Shown one piece after another: positions 1-7,723 of a stretch of 64,000 bases of DNA. The number at the start of each line of letters is the position of its first letter. The stretch's first letter is position 1. The stretch is from the NCBI GenBank assembly GCA_965249835.1, contig CBDFMY010000003.1:1736001-1800000 (forward strand), in the 5' to 3' direction. This DNA is from JAHRAW01 sp965249835. GTDB taxonomy: Bacteria; Pseudomonadota; Gammaproteobacteria; Arenicellales; Poriferihabitantaceae. The position numbers and the translations under genes are program-made. Below the pieces are notes generated by a model that saw only the letters and a program-made list of their open reading frames with translations, had not been told where the DNA came from and ran no database searches.

Positions 1-1
1 C

Positions 2-1483
2 GGCGGCGGCGTGATCGGTGCCGGATGGGCCGCACGACTGTTGATTAACGGCATCCATGTCAGCGTGTGTGATCCGTCCACGCAAGTGCAAAGGCGTGTT
101 AATCAGGTAATCGAAAATGCGCTACGTGCCTATCGAAAAATGACGCTGGCACCGGTTGCGCGCAAGGGCGATTTGGTTTTCACTTCCTCGGTGGCCGAGG
201 CGACGGGCAACGCGGATTTCGTTCAGGAAAGCGGGCCGGAACGCATCGACATCAAGAAGCAACTCATTGCCGAAGTATGCGAAAACAGCGACGCCGAGGT
301 CGTGGTCGCTTCGTCTTCTTCGGGATTGTTGCCGAGCGAAATGCAGGACGGCGTGCGTTTTCCCGAACGCGTCATCGTCGGGCATCCGTTCAATCCGGTG
401 TATCTGATGCCGCTGGTGGAAATTGTCGGCGGACAGCAGACCAACGATGCGGCGAAGCAGACGGCGGCGGATTTCTATCGTAGCATCGGTATGCATCCGT
501 TGCTGGTTCGTAAAGAAATTGACGCATTCCTCGCCGACCGAATGATGGAAGCACTATGGCGTGAAGCGTTGCATCTGGTCAAAGACGGAGTCGCCACCAC
601 CGATGAAATCGATCAGGCGATTTGCTATGGGCCCGGGTTGCGCTGGTCGTTCATGGGGAGTTTTCTGGTGTATCGCGTGGCCGGCGGGGAAGGCGGGTTT
701 CGTCATTTCATGGAGCAGTTTGGGCCAAGTTTGAAATGGCCATGGACGCGCTTTGACGGGCCCGACCTGAGCGATGAATTTCTCGATCAACTCACCGAAC
801 AATCCGACCGGCAAGCCGATGGTCGAAGCATCGTCGAGTTGGAAAGATTGCGGGATGACTGTCTGGTTTCGGTGATGCAGGGGCTGCGTTCTCATGAGTA
901 TGCCGCCGGCAATGTGTTGAAAAGTTATGAGGAAAAACTCTACGCCGCCGACCATCGCACGGTTATGGATGCCGCCGATGAGTTGAGCCAACCGCTTAAG
1001 TTGCACCACGACACGGTCAAACCGGAATGGGTGGATTACAACCACCACATGACCGAAAGTCGTTACTTGCAGGCATTCGGCGATGCCTCGGATGCGCTGT
1101 TTCGTTATATCGGCGTGGATGGTGATTACCGTGAGCGCGGTTACAGTTACTATACGGTTGAAACGCACATCAATTTTTATCGCGAGGCGACCGTGGATCA
1201 AGCGTTTCATGTCAGCACTCAGTTGCTGGGCGGCCAGAGTAGCGATTCCAAACGTATTCATCTTTTTCACACCATGTATGCCACCGATGATGACACCATA
1301 CTCGCCACCACCGAACAAATGTTGTTGCACGTAAACACTGCCGAAGGTCGCACCTGCGCCGCCCAGCCGGAAGTTCTCGAGCGGTTGAATCGTATCCTCG
1401 CCGCGCATGCCGACCTCGCGCAACCCGAACAAGCCGGGCGTTCGGTGCAAACCAAAAAACCTTCCCGGAAAAACGCAAAATAA
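2..1483 (+). CDS. lcdH: L-carnitine dehydrogenase fused to a hotdog thioesterase (5' partial)
   Basis: NAD-dependent oxidation of L-carnitine to 3-dehydrocarnitine, with a C-terminal domain expected to hydrolyse betainyl-CoA to glycine betaine. The frame is open to the window edge and reads GGGVIGAGW, the Rossmann dinucleotide motif of the 3-hydroxyacyl-CoA dehydrogenase superfamily. The true start therefore lies just upstream, and the GTG at 11 falls inside the motif. The dehydrogenase domain covers roughly residues 1-315 (GHPFNPVYLMPLVEIV near residue 125). A 4HBT-type hotdog domain follows from about residue 335 (VDYNHHMTESRYLQAFGDA). Such fusions are known for carnitine dehydrogenases of other proteobacteria. 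It opens a co-directional operon that includes caiD. Substrate specificity is inferred from the fusion and the context. Confidence 0.8.
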   Translation, partial: GGGVIGAGWAARLLINGIHVSVCDPSTQVQRRVNQVIENALRAYRKMTLAPVARKGDLVFTSSVAEATGNADFVQESGPERIDIKKQLIAEVCENSDAEVVVASSSSGLLPSEMQDGVRFPERVIVGHPFNPVYLMPLVEIVGGQQTNDAAKQTAADFYRSIGMHPLLVRKEIDAFLADRMMEALWREALHLVKDGVATTDEIDQAICYGPGLRWSFMGSFLVYRVAGGEGGFRHFMEQFGPSLKWPWTRFDGPDLSDEFLDQLTEQSDRQADGRSIVELERLRDDCLVSVMQGLRSHEYAAGNVLKSYEEKLYAADHRTVMDAADELSQPLKLHHDTVKPEWVDYNHHMTESRYLQAFGDASDALFRYIGVDGDYRERGYSYYTVETHINFYREATVDQAFHVSTQLLGGQSSDSKRIHLFHTMYATDDDTILATTEQMLLHVNTAEGRTCAAQPEVLERLNRILAAHADLAQPEQAGRSVQTKKPSRKNAK

Positions 1484-1487
1484 AAAA

Positions 1488-2273
1488 ATGCCCTCTTTTG
1501 ATCGACAACGCATACTCTTAACCGCCGGCGCGAGCGGTATTGGCCACGCCATCGCCACCCGATTTCACGCCGCCGGTGCCAGCGTGCATGTGGTGGATGT
1601 GGATGAGACAGCGGTGAAACAAATGAACGCCGAGCATCCGCCTATTCACACCAGCGTCGCCGATGTGGCGGACGAAAACTCGGTGGAGCGCGTGTTTGAA
1701 GATCACCGCGAACGCTTTGGTGGCATTGAAGTTATGATTAATTGCGCCGGCATCGCCGGACCCACCGCGTTTCTCGAACAAATCGAACTCGCCGACTGGC
1801 GGCGTTGCGTAGCGGTGTGTCTTGATGCTACTTTCTTGTGTTGTCGCAAAGCCATCCCGCTCATGCGCCATGCCGGCAGCGGTTGCATCATCAACATCGC
1901 ATCCACCGCCGGCTGGCACGGCTTTGCGTTGCGAACGCCCTACGCCGCGGCCAAGTGGGCGGTGATAGGTTTGACCAAATCCATCGCTATGGAACTGGGA
2001 CCGGCGGGTATCCGCGCCAATGTCATTTGTCCGGGCAGCGTTGACGGCGCACGCATGGACCGCGTGGTCGCTGCCGAGGCGGCGCACAAGAAATTAAGCG
2101 AACAGCAAGTTCGCGAAAGATACACCAGCAGTGCGTCCCTGCGTACTTTCATTGATGCCGATGACATCGCCGATGCGGCGTTGTTTCTGGCGTCAAATGC
2201 CGCGGCAAAAATCACCGGGCAGGTCATCAATGTCGATGGCAATCTTGAAAACTTCGGCGGACTCGATCAATAA
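1488..2273 (+). CDS. Short-chain dehydrogenase/reductase of the carnitine operon
   Basis: Classical SDR of 261 residues. The ATG at 1488 lies 5 bases after the stop of the preceding gene and puts the glycine-rich NAD(P) motif (TAGASGIG) about 13 residues from the N-terminus. An in-frame start further upstream (1407) would only add overlap with lcdH. Later motifs are NCAG near residue 85, the catalytic Ser region (INIASTAGWHG) and YAAAK. The C-terminus (NVDGN) is typical. The substrate is not visible from sequence. Its place between a carnitine dehydrogenase and acyl-CoA enzymes suggests oxidation of a 3-hydroxy acid or another intermediate; a 3-hydroxybutyrate-dehydrogenase-like role that handles acetoacetate is one possibility. 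Confidence 0.8.
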   Translation: MPSFDRQRILLTAGASGIGHAIATRFHAAGASVHVVDVDETAVKQMNAEHPPIHTSVADVADENSVERVFEDHRERFGGIEVMINCAGIAGPTAFLEQIELADWRRCVAVCLDATFLCCRKAIPLMRHAGSGCIINIASTAGWHGFALRTPYAAAKWAVIGLTKSIAMELGPAGIRANVICPGSVDGARMDRVVAAEAAHKKLSEQQVRERYTSSASLRTFIDADDIADAALFLASNAAAKITGQVINVDGNLENFGGLDQ

Positions 2274-2309
2274 CCGACACATCTTGCGATAAACTTCCAC
2301 GCTACTCTC

Positions 2310-3491
2310 ATGATGAATTTTTCTTTAAGCGAAGAACAGCAAATGCTGGTGGCAACCGCCCGGCGTTTTGTCGAACAAGAGTTGTATCCGCACGAACAGC
2401 AAGTGGAACAAACCGATGCGGTGGATGAAAAACTGCGCCGGCATATCATTATTCGCTCGCAGGAAGTCGGATTGTATGCCGCCAACATGCCGGCGGAGTT
2501 GGGCGGCGGCGGGTTGGACACTTTGTCGATGTGTTTGCTCGACCGGGAATTGGGGCGCGCCAACATGGCGTTGCAATATACCGTCGGGCGACCCAGCAAC
2601 ATTCTACAAGCATGCGTTGGCGCGCAGCGGGAAACCTATTTATACCCGTGCATCCGTGGCGAAAAAATCGATTGCCTTGCCATGACCGAACCCGGTGCCG
2701 GCTCCGACATTCGCTCCATGGCATGCACCGCCAAAGCACAGGGCGATGAATTTGTCATCAACGGCACCAAACATTTCATCAGCCACGCCGATGTTGCCGA
2801 CTTTGTTATTTTGTTTGCCGCCACCGGTGTTACGGACACGCCACGCGGCCCACGAAAAAAAATCACCGCGTTTTTGGTCGACAAAGGCACGAAGGGATTT
2901 ACCGTGCGCGATGGATACCACAGCGTTTCGCATCGCGGTTATCATAATTTTATTCTTGAGTTTGACCGTTGCCGGATTTCCGCCGAGCAAGTGCTGGGCA
3001 AAGTAGATCAAGGTTTTGAAGTCGCCAACAGTTGGCTTGGCAACACCAGATTGCAAGTCGCCGCGATTTGTCTCGGACGTTGCGACCGTGCCTGGGAGTT
3101 GGCTTGCGAATACGCCGCCACTCGCAAACAATTCAATCAAACCATCGGCAAGTTCCAGGGTGTCGCATTCAAACTCGCGGACATGGAAATCAAACGCAGG
3201 TCGGCGGAATTGCTAACCTATTATGCGGCGTGGAAAGAAGACCACGACGGTATGTCGGATCAAGATGCCGCCACGGCAAAACTCGCCGCCACCGAAGCGC
3301 TCGCGTTTATCGCCGATGAAGCATTGCAAATTCACGGCGGCATGGGACTGATGTCCGACCTGCCGTTGGAACGCATTTGGCGCGATGCGCGGGTCGAACG
3401 AATCTGGGAAGGCACATCGGAAATCCAGCGCATGATTATCTCCCGTGCCATTCTGAGCCCGTTGGAAAAACAAGCCGACCGCAAGCGTTGA
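2310..3491 (+). CDS. Acyl-CoA dehydrogenase (possibly gamma-butyrobetainyl/crotonobetainyl-CoA)
   Basis: FAD-dependent acyl-CoA dehydrogenase of 393 residues with the full domain set: N-terminal helical domain, beta-domain motif AMTEPGAGSDIRSM near residue 130, and C-terminal domain with EALQIHGGMGLM and RIWEGTSEIQ. The Glu of WEGT is the position of the catalytic base in MCAD-type enzymes. Two adjacent ATGs (2310, 2313) are possible starts. Its place between the carnitine dehydrogenase, a CoA ligase and CaiD makes it a candidate for interconverting gamma-butyrobetainyl-CoA and crotonobetainyl-CoA, the role of CaiA in enterobacteria. It is not an obvious close CaiA orthologue, so the substrate is inference from context. 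Confidence 0.8.
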   Translation: MMNFSLSEEQQMLVATARRFVEQELYPHEQQVEQTDAVDEKLRRHIIIRSQEVGLYAANMPAELGGGGLDTLSMCLLDRELGRANMALQYTVGRPSNILQACVGAQRETYLYPCIRGEKIDCLAMTEPGAGSDIRSMACTAKAQGDEFVINGTKHFISHADVADFVILFAATGVTDTPRGPRKKITAFLVDKGTKGFTVRDGYHSVSHRGYHNFILEFDRCRISAEQVLGKVDQGFEVANSWLGNTRLQVAAICLGRCDRAWELACEYAATRKQFNQTIGKFQGVAFKLADMEIKRRSAELLTYYAAWKEDHDGMSDQDAATAKLAATEALAFIADEALQIHGGMGLMSDLPLERIWRDARVERIWEGTSEIQRMIISRAILSPLEKQADRKR

Positions 3492-5596
3492 CTCGCGTGG
3501 ATAGTGCGCGTCTCAATCGTTGCCTGAATCCGCGTTCCATCGCGGTCATCGGCGGCACCGAGGCGGCGCAGGTAATTCGGCAGTGCCGCAAACTGGGTTT
3601 TGACGGCGACATCTGGCCGGTCAATCCAAAGCGCCATGCCGCTCAGGCAACCATGCAAGGGCTGGATTGTTATGCCGATGTGGATGCGTTGCCGGCTGCG
3701 CCGGACGCGGCGTTTATTGCCATTCCCGCGCAAGATAGCATCCAATTAGTCGCCGACCTGTCGCGCATCGGTGCGGGCGGTGCGGTGTGTTACGCCTCCG
3801 GATTTAAAGAAACCGGTGGCGAAGGAAACGTGCGCCAGCAAAGATTGATCGAAGCCGCCGGCGCGATGCCGGTCATCGGTCCCAACTGTTACGGCTTCAT
3901 CAACCTCACCTGCGGCGCGGCATTGTGGCCCGATTATCACGGCGCCGCACGCGTGGAAAAAGGCGTGGCGATTTTTTCCCAAAGCGGCAATGTCAGTTTG
4001 AACATGAGTATGCAGCAACGACGATTGCCGCTGGCGTGGCTGGTCACTTTGGGCAATCAGGCGGTGGTCGGCATCGAACAGGGAATCGCGGCGGCACTGC
4101 AAAGCGATCGCATAACCGCCATCGGCATTCACATCGAAGGCTTGCAAAACTTACCGCGCTTCGCGCAACTTGCCGAACAAGCACGACAAAAAGGCATACC
4201 GATCGTGGCACTCAAAGTTGGCAGGTCGGCAATCGGCGCGCGCATTACCATGAGTCACACCGCGACTTTAGCCGGCGAGCGCGCGTTGTATGACGCGTTA
4301 TTTGAACGCCTCGGCATCGGTTGCGTTGCGACGCCGGAAGAGTTTATCGAAGCATTGAAACTGGCATCCATCTGCGGCGCACTGCCCGGTAACCGCATCG
4401 CCTCGATGAGTTGTTCCGGCGGCGAAGCCACGCTGGTGGCGGATCTGTCCGGCGAACTCGAACTTGAATTTCCCGCACTTGATGATGCCCATCGGCAAAA
4501 AGTGCAAGCCACGCTCAACGCATATGTACGGGTGGACAATCCGCTGGATTATCACACTTTCATTTGGGCTGACCGCAAGCGCATGACCGACACCTTTACC
4601 GCCATGATGTCGGGCAATTATGATTTGACCTTGCTCATCCTCGACATTCCCGCGGCCGACCGCGAAGCCACGGACATTTGGTTGCGCGCGGTGCGCGCGT
4701 TCATCGCGGCTTGCCGCGCCACCGGCGGCAAAGGCGCGCTGGTATCGTCGCTGGGGGAAAGTATTCCCGACGAAGTGGCGCACTTGGTGATTGAAAATAA
4801 CATTGCCCCGCTACAAGGTCTCGCGCAAGCACTAACCGCTGTGGATGTGGTCTGCCGCATTGGTCGACACTGGGCGCACGATGCCATGCCGCCGGCCTTC
4901 ATGTGTTTTGCCGATGCTACGCCGGATGAAGAGACGCACAATCTGAATGAATACGACGCGAAAAAAATGCTGGCAACCGCCGGGCTTGCGATACCCGAGT
5001 CGGAAGTGGCGGATTCGGTGGAACAGGCGGTGGCATCCGCCGGCCGACTGGTAGCGCATGGCGGATGGCCGGTGGTAGTCAAAGCGTTGTCCAATCAGAT
5101 TCTCCATAAAACGGAACTGAACGCGGTCGCGGTTAATCTGCGGGACGAACAACAAGTTCGCCAACACGCTGCGCAAATAATCGGCCATAGCGGTCGGTTG
5201 CTGGTGGAAAAAATGGTGGAAGGGGCGGTTGCCGAATTGCTGCTCGGTGTCGGCTATGACCGGCAATTCGGGTATTATCTGATGATCGGTTTTGGCGGCG
5301 CGTTGGTCGAATTGATTGGCGACCGTCAACTGCTGTTGCCACCGGTGGACGCACAAATGATTAAAACGGCACTCGCCAAATTGAAAACTGCGCCGTTGTT
5401 GCGTGGCTATCGTGGTCGGCAACTTGCCGATGTGGATGCGGTGGTGGAGTGCGCGCTTCGGTTATACCGTTTGCTTGAAAAAGAATCGGGCAAGGTGTGG
5501 GAAGTTGAAATTAATCCGTTGATGGTGAAGTCCGAAAACAACGGTGCTATGGTTGCCGATGCGTTCATCACCATGCGCGGCGCGTCAAAAAAATGA
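3488..5596 (+). CDS. ADP-forming acyl-CoA synthetase (NDP-forming ligase family)
   Basis: Single-chain ADP-forming CoA ligase of about 702 residues. Order: CoA-binding Rossmann domain (NPRSIAVIGGTEAA near the N-terminus), succinyl-CoA-ligase-like domains with the phosphohistidine loop ITMSHTATLAGE near residue 255, and a C-terminal ATP-grasp domain starting about LNEYDAKKMLATAGLAIP (residue 490). The most upstream ATG (3377) lies deep in the acyl-CoA dehydrogenase gene. TTG at 3488 overlaps that gene's stop (TTGA) and GTG at 3497 is an alternative. It probably activates the carnitine-type acid, or acrylate, with CoA, replacing CaiC/CaiB, which are absent here. DddX, an ATP-dependent DMSP lyase, belongs to the same superfamily and is a second possibility. 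Confidence 0.8.
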   Translation: MTRVDSARLNRCLNPRSIAVIGGTEAAQVIRQCRKLGFDGDIWPVNPKRHAAQATMQGLDCYADVDALPAAPDAAFIAIPAQDSIQLVADLSRIGAGGAVCYASGFKETGGEGNVRQQRLIEAAGAMPVIGPNCYGFINLTCGAALWPDYHGAARVEKGVAIFSQSGNVSLNMSMQQRRLPLAWLVTLGNQAVVGIEQGIAAALQSDRITAIGIHIEGLQNLPRFAQLAEQARQKGIPIVALKVGRSAIGARITMSHTATLAGERALYDALFERLGIGCVATPEEFIEALKLASICGALPGNRIASMSCSGGEATLVADLSGELELEFPALDDAHRQKVQATLNAYVRVDNPLDYHTFIWADRKRMTDTFTAMMSGNYDLTLLILDIPAADREATDIWLRAVRAFIAACRATGGKGALVSSLGESIPDEVAHLVIENNIAPLQGLAQALTAVDVVCRIGRHWAHDAMPPAFMCFADATPDEETHNLNEYDAKKMLATAGLAIPESEVADSVEQAVASAGRLVAHGGWPVVVKALSNQILHKTELNAVAVNLRDEQQVRQHAAQIIGHSGRLLVEKMVEGAVAELLLGVGYDRQFGYYLMIGFGGALVELIGDRQLLLPPVDAQMIKTALAKLKTAPLLRGYRGRQLADVDAVVECALRLYRLLEKESGKVWEVEINPLMVKSENNGAMVADAFITMRGASKK

Positions 5597-5636
5597 ACCA
5601 AAAACTAAAGAGCCAAAAAACCGAGAGACTAAAAAC

Positions 5637-6425
5637 ATGAGCGATAAGGCGGTAATCACAAAAGTCAACGGCGCGGTATTGGAAGTAACCCTGAATCGCC
5701 CCAAAGCCAATGCCATTGATTCCCCCACCAGTCGGCAACTGGGGCGCGTGTTCGCCGACTTTCGAGACAATCCAGATTTGCGCGTGGCAATCATCACCGC
5801 CACCGGTGAGAAATTTTTCTGCGCCGGATGGGACTTGAAAGCGGTGGCCGCGGGGCAGGAAGACACCGCCACCGATTTTGGTGTCGGCGGTTTCGGTGGA
5901 CTTCAGGAATTGCCGAATCTCAACAAGCCGGTTATCGCCGCGGTCAATGGCATCGCTTGCGGTGGCGGATTGGAATTGGCGATTTCCGCCGACCTGATTA
6001 TCGCCGCCGAGCACGCCAGTTTTGCGTTGCCGGAAATCAACGCCGGCACCATCGCCGACGCCGCCACCATCAAACTTCTCAAACGTATTCCGTATCACAT
6101 CGCCATGGAAATGTTGTTTACCGGTCGCTGGATGAACGCGGACGAGGCATACCGCCGAGGATTGGTTAATGAAGTCGTAACTACAAAGCAGTTGCTGACT
6201 CGGGCGCGGGAGTTGGCCGGATTGCTTGCCGAAGGTCCGCCGTTGGTGTTCGCGGCGATCAAAGAATGTATTCGACTGAACGAAAATTTAACCACGCAAC
6301 AGTCATTTGATTTAATCAACAGCAAAACCCCGCCCAGCATCAAGGCATTGTATGAAAGCGAAGACATTCGTGAAGGCGCCAAAGCGTTTAGCGAAAAACG
6401 CAAACCGGCGTGGAAAGGGCGCTAA
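5637..6425 (+). CDS. caiD: Carnitinyl-CoA dehydratase CaiD (crotonase family)
   Basis: Interconverts L-carnitinyl-CoA and crotonobetainyl-CoA. The 262-residue product matches the family length. From memory it resembles E. coli CaiD along its whole length: LNRPKANAIDSPTS, RVAIITATGEKFFCAGWDLKA, NKPVIAAVNGIACGGG, SFALPEINAG and a C-terminal EKRKPAWKGR. The ATG at 5637 is chosen because an earlier in-frame start (5544) lies in the end of the ligase gene and the CaiD homology begins at MSDKAV. One oddity is that the Gly-Gly normally found after the LPE motif (PDSGG in CaiD) reads ADAAT here, close to the active site. It sits 40 bases after the CoA ligase and 28 bases before the M24 gene. Confidence 0.88.
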   Translation: MSDKAVITKVNGAVLEVTLNRPKANAIDSPTSRQLGRVFADFRDNPDLRVAIITATGEKFFCAGWDLKAVAAGQEDTATDFGVGGFGGLQELPNLNKPVIAAVNGIACGGGLELAISADLIIAAEHASFALPEINAGTIADAATIKLLKRIPYHIAMEMLFTGRWMNADEAYRRGLVNEVVTTKQLLTRARELAGLLAEGPPLVFAAIKECIRLNENLTTQQSFDLINSKTPPSIKALYESEDIREGAKAFSEKRKPAWKGR

Positions 6426-6453
6426 CCGGTCACGCATTGCGGGAGAATAAAAA

Positions 6454-7692
6454 ATGAAACTGTCAACGGCAAATATTCACGCGCGGCAGCACGGCGCCAT
6501 GGAATACACAGAGCCGCCGGTGGATCTCGATGAAGTTCGGCGTTACCGACTCGCACGGCTGCGGGAAAAACTGGTGCGGTTGGATTATGCCGGCATTTTA
6601 TTGTTCGACCCGGTGAATTGTCGTTACGCGTGCGATGTCACCAACATGCAGATTTGGTCTGCGCATTATGAAACCCGCTGCGTTTTCATCGCCACCGATG
6701 GACCGATGATTTTGTTTGATTACGGCAATTATCCGCATGTCGCCGAAGGCGTTCCGACCATCGACGAATATCGTGTGCACACTTCGTTCTATTATTTTGC
6801 CGCCGGTCCGCGTAGCGAAGAGAAAGCGACCAAGTTCGGTAACGTTATCGCTGACTTGGTTCGCACCCACGGCGCGGGAAATTCACGTCTGGCTGTGGAT
6901 CGCTTGTCTCACCTCGGCTGCGATGCCCTCCGCAATCACGGCATTTCGCTTCACGATGGCCAGGAAGTTACCGAAACCGCCCGGGTGGTCAAGTCCGCGG
7001 GGGAATTGGCACTGATGCAAAAGTCCATTGATGTTTGCGAAATCGGTGTGCGCCGAATGCGCGATGCCACGCAACCGGGCATGACCGAAAACGCATTGTG
7101 GGCGATCTTGCATCACGCCAACATTGAACTCGGCGGGGAATGGATCGAAACCCGCTTGCTGTCATCGGGTGCGCGCACCTTTCCGTGGTTCCGCGAATCC
7201 TCCATGCGAAAAATCGAAGCCGGGGATATGATCAGCCTCGACACCGACCTGGTCGGTCCATATGGCTATTGCGCCGACATGTCGCGCTCGTGGATTTGCG
7301 GCGATGGCAAACCCAGCGATGAGCAAAAACGAATTTACGCGCTCGCCTTCGAGCAAATTCAATACAACAAATCCATCCTCAAAGCCGGAATGAGTTTCCG
7401 CGAGGTTGCCGAAAAAGCGTGGAAGATCCCCGATGAATTTGTCGACCACAGATACGGAGTGCTGATTCATGGGGTTGGCCTGGCCGACGAATATCCGAGC
7501 ATCAGGCACATCCACAATTTCGACCAACAAGGATACGACGGCGTGCTGGAGGAAAACACGACCTTGTGCGTGGAGTCCTATATCGGCTCGGCAAGAAGCG
7601 GGGAAGGGGTGAAACTCGAAGAGCAAGTTCTGGTCGGCATTGATGGCATCCGCCAACTGACCTCCGACCCGCTGGAAACCGACTGGTTGTAA
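6454..7692 (+). CDS. dddP: DddP-type M24 family protein, candidate DMSP lyase
   Basis: 412-residue protein with the M24 (pita-bread) fold. It is not a generic aminopeptidase P. D263, D265, D275, H339, E374 and E389 reproduce with identical spacing the iron ligands known for Ruegeria DddP (D295, D297, D307, H371, E406, E421), offset by 32. D345 matches the catalytic Asp377 and Y334 matches Tyr366. Further DddP-like stretches are FDPVNCRYACDVTNMQIW, GGEWIETRLLSSGARTFPWF and HGVGLADE. DddP cleaves dimethylsulfoniopropionate to DMS and acrylate. The neighbours act on trimethylammonium analogues, so an activity on a betaine-like quaternary amine cannot be excluded. It has an SD-like GGGAG before the ATG and sits between caiD and a betA-like gene. 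Confidence 0.75.
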   Translation: MKLSTANIHARQHGAMEYTEPPVDLDEVRRYRLARLREKLVRLDYAGILLFDPVNCRYACDVTNMQIWSAHYETRCVFIATDGPMILFDYGNYPHVAEGVPTIDEYRVHTSFYYFAAGPRSEEKATKFGNVIADLVRTHGAGNSRLAVDRLSHLGCDALRNHGISLHDGQEVTETARVVKSAGELALMQKSIDVCEIGVRRMRDATQPGMTENALWAILHHANIELGGEWIETRLLSSGARTFPWFRESSMRKIEAGDMISLDTDLVGPYGYCADMSRSWICGDGKPSDEQKRIYALAFEQIQYNKSILKAGMSFREVAEKAWKIPDEFVDHRYGVLIHGVGLADEYPSIRHIHNFDQQGYDGVLEENTTLCVESYIGSARSGEGVKLEEQVLVGIDGIRQLTSDPLETDWL

Positions 7693-7723
7693 CGGAAATC
7701 GGCAACACTAAAACATCATCGCC

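Noticed and set aside
554..1558. 334-codon frame antisense to the carnitine dehydrogenase
   Set aside because: Opposite a gene with clear Rossmann and thioesterase motifs; no recognisable product.
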